Positions 42,149-50,818 of a DNA stretch of 64,000 bases are shown here, piece after piece. Every line of letters begins with the position of its first letter. The first letter of the stretch is position 1. The stretch spans positions 74,109 to 138,108 of the forward strand of contig CAZWGA010000008.1 of assembly GCA_964633285.1 (NCBI GenBank), in the 5' to 3' direction. Under the pieces are notes generated by a model. That model had not been told where the DNA came from, searched no databases, and saw only the letters and a program-made list of their open reading frames with translations. This stretch comes from 20CM-2-55-15 sp964633285. Its GTDB lineage: Bacteria > Acidobacteriota > Terriglobia > 20CM-2-55-15. A program made the translations under genes and the position numbers.

Positions 42149-43465
42149 GTGGTCAAGAAGGGTGTCACAATCGAAGAACCAGGCGGAAAACTGGGGGTCC
42201 TCATTCCCGGCATGGGTGCTGTCAGCACGACATTCATTGCGGGAGTCGAAGCCATCAAGAAGAAGATTGCCCAACCGGTTGGTTCCCTTACGCAGCTCGG
42301 AACAATCCGCCTCGGAAAGCGCACGGAACGGCGTGTTCCCAGGATTCAGGATTTTGTCTCGCTCGCATCGCTGGACAATCTCGTTTTCGGAGGTTGGGAC
42401 ATCTACGAGGACAACTGCTACGAAAGCGCCGTCAAAGCCGGCGTTCTCGACAAAACGCTCCTCGATACGGTGAAACCGGAGATTGAAAAAATCAAACCCT
42501 GGCGAGCCGTTTTCAATCAGGATTACGTCAAAAGACTGCAAGGCCCGAACGTCAAGTCCGGCAAGAACAAGATGGAACTTGCCGAACAGGTAATGGACGA
42601 CATCGAGCAGTTTCAAAAGGCCAACAACCTTTCTCGTTTAGTCATGGTTTGGTGTGGAAGCACGGAAGCTTACTTGAAACCAGAAGCTGCACACGCCTCG
42701 CTCCCGGCGTTCGAAAAAGCGCTGCGCGACAACGATCCAACAATTCCACCGAGCATGATTTATGCCTATGCCGCGCTGTGCAAAAAGATTCCGTTTGCAA
42801 ATGGAGCTCCCAACCTGACTGTGGACATTCCGGCATTGAGCCAACTGGCTCTCGATAAAGCCGTTCCGATATGCGGCAAGGACTTTAAGACAGGACAAAC
42901 GTTGATGAAAACCATCCTCGCGCCCGGGCTGAAATCACGGCTGTTGGGGCTGAATGGATGGTTCTCGACAAACATTCTGGGGAACCGTGACGGAGAAGTT
43001 CTGGATGATCCGGATTCCTTCAAAACAAAAGAAGAGAGCAAGCTTTCCGTGCTGGATCAAATCCTTCAGCCGGAGCTTTACCCGGATCTCTACAAGGAAT
43101 TCACGCACAAAGTGCGGATTCATTACTATCCGCCCCGCGGAGACAACAAGGAAGGCTGGGACAATATCGACATCTATGGATGGCTTGGTTATCCCATGCA
43201 GATCAAAATTAATTTCCTGTGCCGCGACAGTATTCTCGCTGCCCCGATCGTTCTGGATCTTGTGCTGTTCCTGGATCTGGCCCAACGATGCGGAATGCGC
43301 GGCATTCAGGAGTGGTTGAGTTTTTACTTCAAGAGCCCGATGCACGCCGCGGGGTTGTATCCCGAACACGATTTATTTATTCAGTTAATGAAGCTGAAAA
43401 ACACTCTGCGGTATCTAAAGGGAGAGGACCTCATTACCCATTTGGGAATGGAGTACTACGATTGA
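42149..43465 (+). CDS. ino1: Myo-inositol-1-phosphate synthase
   Basis: A 438-residue NAD-dependent enzyme that converts glucose-6-phosphate to L-myo-inositol-1-phosphate. Blocks are the N-terminal GVLIPGMGAVSTTFIAGVEA (NAD loop), FGGWDIYEDNCYESA near 78, CGKDFKTGQTLMKTILAPG near 245, and GWFSTNILGNRDGEVLDDPD near 275. I start at the GTG at 42149 behind GGAGGC. It follows sdhB by 41 bases. In bacteria the product feeds inositol phospholipids or thiols; no such genes are in the window, so its purpose here is open. The glgC gene downstream shares the glucose phosphate pool. Confidence 0.92.
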   Translation: MVKKGVTIEEPGGKLGVLIPGMGAVSTTFIAGVEAIKKKIAQPVGSLTQLGTIRLGKRTERRVPRIQDFVSLASLDNLVFGGWDIYEDNCYESAVKAGVLDKTLLDTVKPEIEKIKPWRAVFNQDYVKRLQGPNVKSGKNKMELAEQVMDDIEQFQKANNLSRLVMVWCGSTEAYLKPEAAHASLPAFEKALRDNDPTIPPSMIYAYAALCKKIPFANGAPNLTVDIPALSQLALDKAVPICGKDFKTGQTLMKTILAPGLKSRLLGLNGWFSTNILGNRDGEVLDDPDSFKTKEESKLSVLDQILQPELYPDLYKEFTHKVRIHYYPPRGDNKEGWDNIDIYGWLGYPMQIKINFLCRDSILAAPIVLDLVLFLDLAQRCGMRGIQEWLSFYFKSPMHAAGLYPEHDLFIQLMKLKNTLRYLKGEDLITHLGMEYYD

Positions 43466-43477
43466 ATCCCTGACGGC

Positions 43478-43510
43478 TGCAACGATATTCTTAGTATTCA
43501 ATTCGTTGCA
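43478..43510. repeat. Inverted repeat TGCAACGA...TCGTTGCA in the ino1-TPR gap
   Basis: A perfect eight-base inverted repeat has its arms 17 bases apart, shortly after the ino1 stop and about 85 bases before the next ATG. There is no T-run, so a terminator is not favoured; the spacing would suit a regulator site. No second copy was noticed. Confidence 0.35.
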
Positions 43511-43595
43511 CGCCCGATAAAAGTTCGAGTAGTATTGGGGCCCTCGACAAAAGAGCGGAGTTTCCTGGAGTTATCTGAGGAGGTTAACTGTACAA

Positions 43596-44627
43596 ATGAG
43601 ACGAACCGGTTTCGTGGGACTATCCCTGCTGCTGATAGCAGCCCTGGCAATGCCTGTGTTTGGTCAGGCGGCTCCAGCGGGTCAGGCCAGACAGCCCCAG
43701 GCAAGAACACAGCCCGAATATAACGCCTATCTGGCGCTCTACAATGAGCAGGCTCCTCAAAAAAAGGCCGAACTAGGCGAGAAATTCCTCACTGATTTCA
43801 AGGATTCGGACTTCGTTCCGAACGCCTACCGGATGATCATCGCGGCCTACACCAAGACTCAAACCTGGCCAAAGGTGATGGACGCGGCGGATCGCGCTGC
43901 TGCATTCCCGGGCGCTGACGCAGCGTTAAAGGGTTACGCTTACGGCAGCGCGATGCTTGCTGCGCAAAACGGCAACAATTTCGAGAAGATGGTCGAGTAC
44001 GGAAAGAAAGTTCTCGGCATTGATCCCAACGATCCGAACGCCCTTCTGACATTGTCCCAAATGATTCCCGAACGGCTGCCCACCGACGAGGCCGGTAAGA
44101 AAACCGCCCTCGACGAAGCGGCCGGCTACGCCAGCAAGGCGCAGACCGTGGTTCAGCAGATCGCCGGGCTCAATCCTCAGCAAAAAGCCGAACTCGAAGG
44201 CCAGATCCATTCCACGTTTGGATTCATAAACCTGAATCGTCAGGACTATCCGAAAGCCGTTTCCGAATACGAATTGGCTTTGAAGAACGCGCCCAAGGAT
44301 GCCGTCGCCCACTATCGCCTGGGTCTTGCTTATCAATACCTCGCGTCGAGCGCGTCCAAGGAACTGATTGCCGCTGTGCAAGCTGAAAACGAGGCAAAAA
44401 AGGCGCGCGCGGATCAACCGACGCTCGACGAACTCGCGGCGAAAAGCCAGGGTATCCAGGACGACATTCGCAAAAAAATGGATCGATCGATGGAAGAACT
44501 CGCAACCGCGGTCGCGCTTGGAGGAGTCGTGGGTCAACCTGCACGCGATGCGCTGACCAAGCTTTGGCAGCAGAAGAACGACAACACAAACGGCCTGGAA
44601 GAATTCATCAACTCCAAGAAGCAATAA
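43596..44627 (+). CDS. Secreted TPR-like repeat protein
   Basis: A 343-residue protein with a signal peptide (MRRTGFVGLSLLLIAALAMPVFG) and a strong GAGGAGGT about eleven bases before the start. A short Gln/Ala-rich linker follows. The helical part has weak tetratricopeptide pattern (YNAYLALYNEQAPQKKAELGEKF split over two turns; FGFINLNRQDYPKAVSEYELAL near 210; AHYRLGLAYQYLAS near 235). No catalytic motif is seen, so it is probably a periplasmic scaffold or binding protein. A strong hairpin terminator lies immediately after its stop. Confidence 0.78.
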   Translation: MRRTGFVGLSLLLIAALAMPVFGQAAPAGQARQPQARTQPEYNAYLALYNEQAPQKKAELGEKFLTDFKDSDFVPNAYRMIIAAYTKTQTWPKVMDAADRAAAFPGADAALKGYAYGSAMLAAQNGNNFEKMVEYGKKVLGIDPNDPNALLTLSQMIPERLPTDEAGKKTALDEAAGYASKAQTVVQQIAGLNPQQKAELEGQIHSTFGFINLNRQDYPKAVSEYELALKNAPKDAVAHYRLGLAYQYLASSASKELIAAVQAENEAKKARADQPTLDELAAKSQGIQDDIRKKMDRSMEELATAVALGGVVGQPARDALTKLWQQKNDNTNGLEEFINSKKQ

Positions 44628-44645
44628 ACACAAATCCATAAAGAA

Positions 44646-44685
44646 AAGCCGGCATGAACCCCATCAGTTCATGCCGGCTTTTTTT
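44646..44685. terminator. Bidirectional rho-independent terminator
   Basis: Arms AAGCCGGCATGAAC (44646-44659) and GTTCATGCCGGCTT (44667-44680) form a 14-bp perfect stem with a seven-base loop, followed by a T-run on the plus strand; on the minus strand TTTTC also follows. It serves the TPR gene and the convergent mechanosensitive channel gene, whose stop codon (44664-44666) lies inside the loop. Confidence 0.92.
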
Positions 44686-45527
44686 GTGTCTTCGTATCTT
44701 GGCACCTGTTGCGCGAGTTCAATTCCCTTCCGATCGAATTCCTCGATAACGCGCCGACGCCATTCGCGCAGAACATCTGCATTCTTGAACGCCGGAGTTT
44801 TCACGATGGATCGAATCATCACTCCCGTGTCGTCCAGTTTTTCCACGCCGAGAATTGTGGGCTGATCCAGAACACGATCAGGCCAATCCGATGCGAGGCC
44901 GTTAGACACGTTTCGAAGAGTTTGGAAGACGATTTCGATCTCCTGACTGTGAGGAACAGTGATGTCCAGGACGGCTCGGGCCCACTCCTTGGTCATCACC
45001 GTAACAGTCTGGACGTTGCCGTTGGGAACGACATGGACCTGCCCTTCCAGATTCCTCAGCACCGTCGCGCGCAGCGACATGCGCTCAACCACGCCGGTGA
45101 AATCGCCGATTTTGACAACGTCTCCCACACCGAATTGATCCTCAAACAGAATGAAAAAACCCGAGATGAAATCCTTTACGAGGCTCTGCGCCCCGAAACC
45201 CACGGCCAACCCCACAATCCCGGCGCTGGCGAGGACAGGCCCGATGCTGAAACCCAATTCCGTGCTGATCGTTAATGCGACAACCAGAATCAGGATTCCT
45301 TTACTGAGGCTTCGAATAATGACTCGAAGAGTATCCGCGCGCTGTTCGACGCGTGCGACGCCGATGATATCGCTTGGCGGGATGATCAGGCGCAACCGGC
45401 TGAGCGCAGAGTCGATCAGCTTGAGAGTGATGTAGCCCATCAGGAGCACACCACCGATTCGAACAAGGGCTGGGATCAAAGTCTGTGTGTAAGCGGGACC
45501 GAAGATCTGGCGGAGCAAATCGGGCAT
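44664..45527 (-). CDS. Small-conductance mechanosensitive channel (MscS family)
   Basis: A 287-residue membrane protein with three hydrophobic segments, the last being the pore-lining helix VLASAGIVGLAVGFGAQSLVK, the glycine/alanine-rich MscS TM3, followed by DFISGFFILFEDQFGVGDVV. The beta domain (GVVERMSLRATVLRNLEGQVHVVPNG, split over the usual strands) and a C-terminal alpha/beta domain follow. Such channels open under membrane tension and protect against osmotic down-shock. It is divergent from glgC with only 18 bases between the two starts. Its last codons form part of the terminator hairpin. Confidence 0.93.
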   Translation of the reverse strand: MPDLLRQIFGPAYTQTLIPALVRIGGVLLMGYITLKLIDSALSRLRLIIPPSDIIGVARVEQRADTLRVIIRSLSKGILILVVALTISTELGFSIGPVLASAGIVGLAVGFGAQSLVKDFISGFFILFEDQFGVGDVVKIGDFTGVVERMSLRATVLRNLEGQVHVVPNGNVQTVTVMTKEWARAVLDITVPHSQEIEIVFQTLRNVSNGLASDWPDRVLDQPTILGVEKLDDTGVMIRSIVKTPAFKNADVLREWRRRVIEEFDRKGIELAQQVPRYEDTKKAGMN

Positions 45528-45545
45528 CGTCCGGGTTAGTGTATC

Positions 45546-46859
45546 ATGGGAAAAAGTATGGTTCGGAAAAGCAAAGAGAACCCGTCACACGTACTGTCGA
45601 TCATTCTTGCAGGCGGCGCAGGAAAGCGCCTGTTCCCTCTGACGCAGGATCGATCGAAACCGGCGGTTCCACTGGGAGGAAAATACCGGCTCATCGACGT
45701 TCCGATCAGCAACTGCCTGAATTCGGGCCTGAAGAAGATCTTCGTGCTGACTCAGTTCAACTCCGCTTCACTGAACCATCACGTGTCGAATACATACCGG
45801 TTCGACCCGTTTGCCGAAGGTTTCATAGAAGTGCTCGCCGCGGAGCAGACCATGGCGAATCCAAACTGGTTTCAAGGCACAGCGGATGCGGTCCGCCAGC
45901 ATCTCCACCGCTTCAGCGGACGCGAAAATGATTACCAGTTGATCCTTTCAGGCGATCAGCTTTATCGCATGGATTACCACAAACTGCTGGAGAGCCACTG
46001 GAAACGTGGAGCCGACGTCACCATTTGCGTTATCCCCAAGAATGAGGCGATGGCCTCAAGCTTTGGGCTGCTCAAACTGGCTTCCGACGGCCGCGTGGAG
46101 CAATTTCGCGAGAAGCCAAGGGGAGAAGCGCTGCGCGACATGCGGACGGATACATCATTGTTTGGCCTGAGCGCCGAAGACGCGCAGAAAAGACCCTACC
46201 TTGCGTCGATGGGCATCTACGTTTTCAAAAGCAACGCGCTGATTGATTTGCTGGCCGACGCATCCATGATCGACTTCGGATACCAGGTCATTCCGAAAGC
46301 GATCGAGAAACTCGACGTTTACGGTTTTCTTTTTGACGATTACTGGGAAGACCTCGGAACCGTCGAAGCATTCTACAAAGCCAACATGGATCTCACTGGA
46401 AGCGATCCCCATTTCGATTTTCACGATATGACAGCCCCGATCTATACCCGCGCACGTTTTCTTCCTTCCTCACGAATCGAAAACTGTGAAATTCGCGATT
46501 CGATTATCGCGGAGGGTTCTGTTCTGAAAGGCGCGCGAATATTTAACTCTGTGGTCGGCATTCGCAGCCGGATTGGGGAGGAGGTCGTTCTCGATCATGT
46601 CATGATGATGGGCGCTGACTTTTACGAAGACGAGGTTGATCTCGAAGCTAACAGGCAGTTGGGATTCCCTGATATCGGAATCGGCAAAGGGTCGTCCATC
46701 CGCAAAGCAATCATCGACAAGAATGCCCATATCGGGGACAACGTTCGGATTGTGAACGAAGAACGAATCCTGAGTTTTGATGGGCCGGGATACTACATCC
46801 GCGACGGAATCGTGATCGTCCCGAAGAACGGCGTCCTGCCGAACGGCACTGTCATTTAA
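45546..46859 (+). CDS. glgC: Glucose-1-phosphate adenylyltransferase
   Basis: A 437-residue ADP-glucose pyrophosphorylase that starts glycogen synthesis. The N-terminal IILAGGAGKRLFPLTQDRSK binds the nucleotide, followed by PAVPLGGKYRLIDVPISNC, and NWFQGTADAVRQ, SGDQLYRMDY and FREKP blocks. The C-terminal left-handed beta-helix has GSVLKGARI and NAHIGDNVRIVNE-type turns. An ATG at 45558 is a second possible start. The other glycogen genes are not in the window. The gene overlaps the convergent cytochrome gene by four bases. Confidence 0.95.
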   Translation: MGKSMVRKSKENPSHVLSIILAGGAGKRLFPLTQDRSKPAVPLGGKYRLIDVPISNCLNSGLKKIFVLTQFNSASLNHHVSNTYRFDPFAEGFIEVLAAEQTMANPNWFQGTADAVRQHLHRFSGRENDYQLILSGDQLYRMDYHKLLESHWKRGADVTICVIPKNEAMASSFGLLKLASDGRVEQFREKPRGEALRDMRTDTSLFGLSAEDAQKRPYLASMGIYVFKSNALIDLLADASMIDFGYQVIPKAIEKLDVYGFLFDDYWEDLGTVEAFYKANMDLTGSDPHFDFHDMTAPIYTRARFLPSSRIENCEIRDSIIAEGSVLKGARIFNSVVGIRSRIGEEVVLDHVMMMGADFYEDEVDLEANRQLGFPDIGIGKGSSIRKAIIDKNAHIGDNVRIVNEERILSFDGPGYYIRDGIVIVPKNGVLPNGTVI

Positions 46860-47383
46860 TCGAGTTCGGGATTCGTTGCGTGACAGGTCAGGCATGTCAC
46901 GGGGCCTTTGAGTTTTGCTTTTGCGCCGAAGTCGTCGCTGTTCAGGCGTTGCACCCACTTTTTCATCAGTGGGGCCATGAACGTTTTATCCTTCTCCAGG
47001 TCATCAACAACCGGATCCCTGACTTTTGGAATCTTGCTGAAATCTATCTGGCCCGAAGTGTGACAGTCCGTGCACCAGACACGGCCATTGACGGGATCCT
47101 TCAAAGGCGATTCCCATTTGGGATTGGGATGCTTGTTCGCAGGTGTGCTGTATAGCGCCTCCACCCACATGTGCATGAAATAGGCTTTGACGAACGGCGG
47201 AATATCCGATTTATCGACATTGCTGCCGGTGCGAGCCAGTGGCGCTGCCGCTGAGTCAAACGTCGGCTTCTTCGACTCGTCGAGACGCTCACCGTTTTTG
47301 ACTTCTTCGATGTTCTGGCTGCAACTTGTCAGAAGTAATGCGAACGCCGCGGCCCAAATCACTCCTGAGAAACGAGAATTCAT
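46856..47383 (-). CDS. Dihaem c-type cytochrome lipoprotein of unknown family
   Basis: A 175-residue lipoprotein with the lipobox LLLTSC (Cys21). Two haem-c motifs are present: CTDCH near residue 104 and CLTCH near 167. A tryptophan/methionine-rich stretch (YFMHMWVEALYS) precedes the first. Distant similarity to small multihaem cytochromes such as the tetrahaem reaction-centre subunit is possible, but I cannot place it. It is followed by the hydratase gene upstream on the same strand with two bases between stop and start. Role in electron transfer is likely but unassigned. Confidence 0.72.
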   Translation of the reverse strand: MNSRFSGVIWAAAFALLLTSCSQNIEEVKNGERLDESKKPTFDSAAAPLARTGSNVDKSDIPPFVKAYFMHMWVEALYSTPANKHPNPKWESPLKDPVNGRVWCTDCHTSGQIDFSKIPKVRDPVVDDLEKDKTFMAPLMKKWVQRLNSDDFGAKAKLKGPVTCLTCHATNPELD

Positions 47384-47385
47384 GA

Positions 47386-48180
47386 TTACCGGCCTTTGAA
47401 TTGAGGTTTTCGTTTTTCTTTAAAGGCCGTGAGACCTTCAAGGAAATCCTCACTGTAAAAACATTCGGCTTGCACCGCGCTCTCTCGCTCAAAGGCGGTG
47501 TCCAGATCCGAACTCAGACTTCTATAGATCGATTCCTTCGCCAGGCGCAGGACCCCGGGCGGGTTTTTGGCGATGGCTTCCGCCAGTTCCGCCACCACGT
47601 TCATCAGCGCATCATGAGGAACAACACGATTAACCAGCCCGATGCGTTCCGCTTCATTCACAGAAATCATGTTTCCCGTAAAAATCAGTTCACACGCTCG
47701 CGCGCTCCCGATCAATTTCGGGAGGAACCAGCTTCCACCCCAGTCCGGATGTAATCCGATACGCGCGAAAGTGGGACCGAAGGTTGCCCTGTCGGAAGCG
47801 ATCCTTATATCGCACGCCAGCGCAAAACTGAAACCGGCGCCGGCACAAGCCCCATTCACCGCTGCGATGACAGGCCTGGAAAGGTCCCTGAGCGAACGTG
47901 TGATTCGTTGTCCCCTGGCGAGAATCTCGCGGAAGCCGGCTTCGTCCTTAGTCTCACGCAGATGTTTGAGATGGTCGATATCTCCACCGGACGAGAACGC
48001 TCGGCCTTCACCGGTGACAATCAGAACTCGAATTTGATCGCTTGCGGCGATCTTATCGAGCGCATCGAGGATCTCGTCACGCATGGGCCCACCGAAAGCA
48101 TTGAGCTTTTCCGGCCGGTTGAGCGTGAGACTCGCCACGGGGCCATTATCAACAAGGGTAATCGTCTGGTATGGAGCCAA
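47386..48180 (-). CDS. Enoyl-CoA hydratase/isomerase family protein, PaaG-like
   Basis: A 264-residue crotonase-fold enzyme. The oxyanion-hole blocks GEGRAFSSGGDI and ACAGAGFSFALACDIRIAS are present, and FARIGLHPDWGGSWFLPKLIG has the Asp seen in PaaG-type isomerases instead of the second Glu of true hydratases. It would act on an acyl-CoA, as a hydratase or double-bond/epoxide isomerase. The gene lies between the dihaem cytochrome and the ferritin-like gene with tiny gaps. A PaaG-like name reflects the motif only; the substrate is unknown. Confidence 0.87.
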   Translation of the reverse strand: MAPYQTITLVDNGPVASLTLNRPEKLNAFGGPMRDEILDALDKIAASDQIRVLIVTGEGRAFSSGGDIDHLKHLRETKDEAGFREILARGQRITRSLRDLSRPVIAAVNGACAGAGFSFALACDIRIASDRATFGPTFARIGLHPDWGGSWFLPKLIGSARACELIFTGNMISVNEAERIGLVNRVVPHDALMNVVAELAEAIAKNPPGVLRLAKESIYRSLSSDLDTAFERESAVQAECFYSEDFLEGLTAFKEKRKPQFKGR

Positions 48181-48183
48181 GGA

Positions 48184-48837
48184 TCAACAACCCGGCGCGT
48201 GGCTGACCTTCATTTCCACGAACTGCTTTTTCTGCACCTTTACAGCGAGATCCAGCACCGCTTCAACGGCGGCTCGAGCCTTCTCCTGCAGTTCGGATGT
48301 ACTGGCGTATTTCTCCAGGACTGTTCGGCCCAGATGCACGTGCCACTGCTCGTCTGGCTGGATCTGTTCGCGATAAAGCCTGGCAGTCGCATGATCGCCA
48401 CTGGCTTCGCAGAATTCAATGAACTGTTCGTTCTTCTTCAGGGCAAGCGATTCGCGGGTGAATTGTGCAGCGCCGATGCGTTCGACCGTCGTCTGGAATC
48501 CCGCCAGCAACTGGAACATCGGACCATAGCCTTCTTCCGCTGGATTGAATCCGGCGAGATCAACGCCCATCTTGGCAAGGTGTTCTTCAATGAGCCTGTA
48601 ATGCTTCGCTTCATCCCCTACCTGGCGCGCCAACGCCAGTTTGACTTCGACTTCCGGAGTGGAAGGAATCCATATGGCTGCAATCTCGCTGGCTTCCAAC
48701 TCATTCTTTAGCGCCATCTTCAACCTTCGAATGATTTCTGAACGTTCAACGATGCCGATGTTGGTTTCTTTCAGAAGGTCGAGAGCAGACAGCTTCCCGG
48801 TGATGTGCTCCTCAAGGCTTTGAACGAATTCTGTCAT
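48184..48837 (-). CDS. Ferritin-like di-iron protein
   Basis: A 217-residue all-helical protein started at the ATG at 48837. Two Glu-x2-His signatures, GDEAKHY near 75 and PDEQWHVHLG near 167, together with glutamates in NELEASEIAA and EQFIEF, give the four-carboxylate/two-His set of a di-iron ferritin-like site. Related folds include rubrerythrin-like proteins and the PaaA/PaaC monooxygenase components. It starts 10 bases after the TIGR03435 gene and ends three bases before the PaaG-like gene. Its function is undefined; an oxygenase or oxidase on an acyl-CoA is a guess. Confidence 0.72.
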   Translation of the reverse strand: MTEFVQSLEEHITGKLSALDLLKETNIGIVERSEIIRRLKMALKNELEASEIAAIWIPSTPEVEVKLALARQVGDEAKHYRLIEEHLAKMGVDLAGFNPAEEGYGPMFQLLAGFQTTVERIGAAQFTRESLALKKNEQFIEFCEASGDHATARLYREQIQPDEQWHVHLGRTVLEKYASTSELQEKARAAVEAVLDLAVKVQKKQFVEMKVSHAPGC

Positions 48838-48847
48838 GATTGTTCTT

Positions 48848-49777
48848 CTAATTCTCTGTAGGCATTTTTTCCAGACGATCCACAACGATAAACTCCACTG
48901 GATCCTTCACGGACTCCACCGCGAGCCCCAGAGACTTGACGCTCGCCAGAATTGAACCGCCGGAGGGATCCGCCGCCTGATCACCACGCTGTCCGATACC
49001 CGCGGGGACATTCATCCCCGATGCTCTCGCGACGGCGAGCATATTGTCCATCGCGATATCGAGCGCGACCTGGTAGTTTCCTTTGAGCTCTGTCTTGTCG
49101 ATGACAGGACGGTCGGTGAGACGCGACAACATATCGGCGAAATCCCGCATGCTCACTTTGCTCATTTCCAGCCGCATCTGGCCTTCAGGACTCATCGCCA
49201 CCCGCATCGTCCCTCGTTGTCCGGCATTGATGGTTGCTCCACTGCCGGTCTGATTGACCTGAATCCGGTTTTGGCCGACACCAAATGCCTGTCCACCGCC
49301 CCTTGCCCCTTCCTCAGCGGGTGGCGTTTCCGGATCCGGCGGAGACTCTTTGAGCTTCGGTCCACCTTTGGCAACCACGAGGTGATACACGGAATGTTCG
49401 CGATTCTCCCTGTGGTACTTCAGTTGAAATCGCTCCGCCAGTAATGCCTGCAGCATTTCGGGCATCTGATCTTTGTTTACGCCATCCGGCATTTTGGCAA
49501 GGATGTCGAACCTGTTTTGAGACATCCAGTCTGGACCCGCAATTTGGAAAGACTTCACTTTGAAAGCGACCGGCAGGAGATCTCCAAGCGACAGATAGCC
49601 GATATCCACACGGTTGCCTTCCGTGTTCACGCCGACGTGAATCTGGCCCGCCGCAACCATCTGAGGCGTGATTTGTGGAGCCGGTTTGATTGTTGCAACT
49701 TCGAATTGCAAACCCTGTGACTGGCTCAATGCGATTACCGGGACAAGTAGAAAAACGGAATAACGGAGCAATTTCAT
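48848..49777 (-). CDS. TIGR03435 family protein
   Basis: A 309-residue exported protein with a signal peptide (MKLLRYSVFLLVPVIALSQS). It matches the TIGR03435 family seen in soil Acidobacteriota: FEVATIKPA near 25, then GYLSLGDLLPVAFKVKSFQI and PDWMSQNRFDILAKMPDG, QMPEMLQALLAERFQLKYHR, VYHLVVAKGGPKL, and a C-terminal PVIDKTELKGNYQVAL block. The family is often found many times per genome and has no known function. It diverges from the gene at 49841, with 63 bases between the starts, and leads the operon to the ferritin-like gene. Confidence 0.9.
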   Translation of the reverse strand: MKLLRYSVFLLVPVIALSQSQGLQFEVATIKPAPQITPQMVAAGQIHVGVNTEGNRVDIGYLSLGDLLPVAFKVKSFQIAGPDWMSQNRFDILAKMPDGVNKDQMPEMLQALLAERFQLKYHRENREHSVYHLVVAKGGPKLKESPPDPETPPAEEGARGGGQAFGVGQNRIQVNQTGSGATINAGQRGTMRVAMSPEGQMRLEMSKVSMRDFADMLSRLTDRPVIDKTELKGNYQVALDIAMDNMLAVARASGMNVPAGIGQRGDQAADPSGGSILASVKSLGLAVESVKDPVEFIVVDRLEKMPTEN

Positions 49778-49840
49778 GGCATTCCTTTCGGGGATCGATT
49801 GTACGCTGTTTGTCCTGCGGTGTGCTATTGTTGCCTCTCA

Positions 49841-50386
49841 ATGTCACTATCGCGAAGGCAGTTTTTCCGGAAGTTCGTGAAGCCGGGCGAAAAGTCCCGC
49901 GAGGAACGTCTGGTGCGATATGACCTCATGGATAATTACGTTCGAACCAGCCTGCTTCCCTACGACTTTTCGTTGACGGCAGACCAGGAAAGCGAGCTTT
50001 TCTCAGCAGTTCGCAACGCGATGGAAGACACCAGCGACGAAGAACTTTTTTCGGCAATTCTGCGCTTCAAGGTGGATGAGGTTGTGGATGCCAAAATCCG
50101 GCCCTGGCGCGCTGAAAGCCAGTCACAGGAAAAACTTGGTCGCTTGAAAGAAATCCGCGCCTCCGCCGCCGACTATGTCAGTACGTTCCTGAACGTACAA
50201 GCCTCCCCGGCAGCGCTTGAAGAAATAAAAGGGCGTCTGGGAATACAGGATTCTGTCGAATTGGAAACCGAACTCAGGAACCAGGTGAGCGCCTGGATCG
50301 GCACACTGGATGACAACGAATTGCTCCAGTACGACGTTGTAACCGTAAAGGACCTTGTCTTTGCGCGGCTCCGTTCGGAGTGTTAG
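49841..50386 (+). CDS. Hypothetical helical protein
   Basis: A 181-residue, highly charged protein from the ATG at 49841 that I do not recognise. The N-terminus has SLSRRQFFRKF, which resembles a twin-arginine motif but lacks the hydrophobic core of a signal. Most of the body looks alpha-helical with many Glu/Lys/Arg residues and few aromatic ones. It reads 54 bases before the DksA-like gene and may be transcribed with it. Whether it binds a cofactor or partner cannot be said. Confidence 0.65.
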   Translation: MSLSRRQFFRKFVKPGEKSREERLVRYDLMDNYVRTSLLPYDFSLTADQESELFSAVRNAMEDTSDEELFSAILRFKVDEVVDAKIRPWRAESQSQEKLGRLKEIRASAADYVSTFLNVQASPAALEEIKGRLGIQDSVELETELRNQVSAWIGTLDDNELLQYDVVTVKDLVFARLRSEC

Positions 50387-50439
50387 AATGATCGGTTTAC
50401 TCAAGCCCACGGGGCTCGTAGTAGGAGTAAGAGCAAGAC

Positions 50440-50778
50440 ATGCGGTCTATGGATCTGAAGAAATACAGGGATATTCTGGATAAGAAAAGGGACGACCTTC
50501 TCTCGGCAACCCCGGCACGAACGCCTGCGACGGAACCAGGGTCCCGCAGTGGAGACTGGATCGATCAATCGAGTCAGGAGAACGATCTTCACGTCCGCCT
50601 CGCGCTCAAGCAAACGGACTCCAAACTTCTGCGGGCTATCGAAGAAGCCATCCACCGCATAGATCAGGGAACGTATGGCATCTGTATGGAGTGTGAAAAC
50701 GAAATCGCTCCCGCCCGCCTTGAAGCGGTACCCTGGACCCGCGTCTGCATCGATTGCAAAGCCAAACAACAGGGCTGA
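50440..50778 (+). CDS. TraR/DksA-family zinc-finger protein
   Basis: A 112-residue protein with an N-terminal coiled-coil region (MDLKKYRDILDKKRDDL) and a C-terminal four-cysteine zinc finger: GICMECENEI and RVCIDCKAKQQ. It resembles the DksA/TraR group that binds the secondary channel of RNA polymerase and works with ppGpp. The DxxDxA coil-tip motif of DksA is not obvious, so it may be a shorter relative with a different role. Ribosome site GGAG lies upstream. A slightly later ATG (fourth residue) is possible. Confidence 0.87.
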   Translation: MRSMDLKKYRDILDKKRDDLLSATPARTPATEPGSRSGDWIDQSSQENDLHVRLALKQTDSKLLRAIEEAIHRIDQGTYGICMECENEIAPARLEAVPWTRVCIDCKAKQQG

Positions 50779-50818
50779 GAACTGTGTGAGGCCCGGCCCG
50801 GGCCTAATTCTTTGAAGT

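Noticed and set aside
49841..49880. Possible twin-arginine export signal (SRRQFFRKF)
   Set aside because: No hydrophobic stretch follows; the next residues are charged, so a Tat signal is unlikely.
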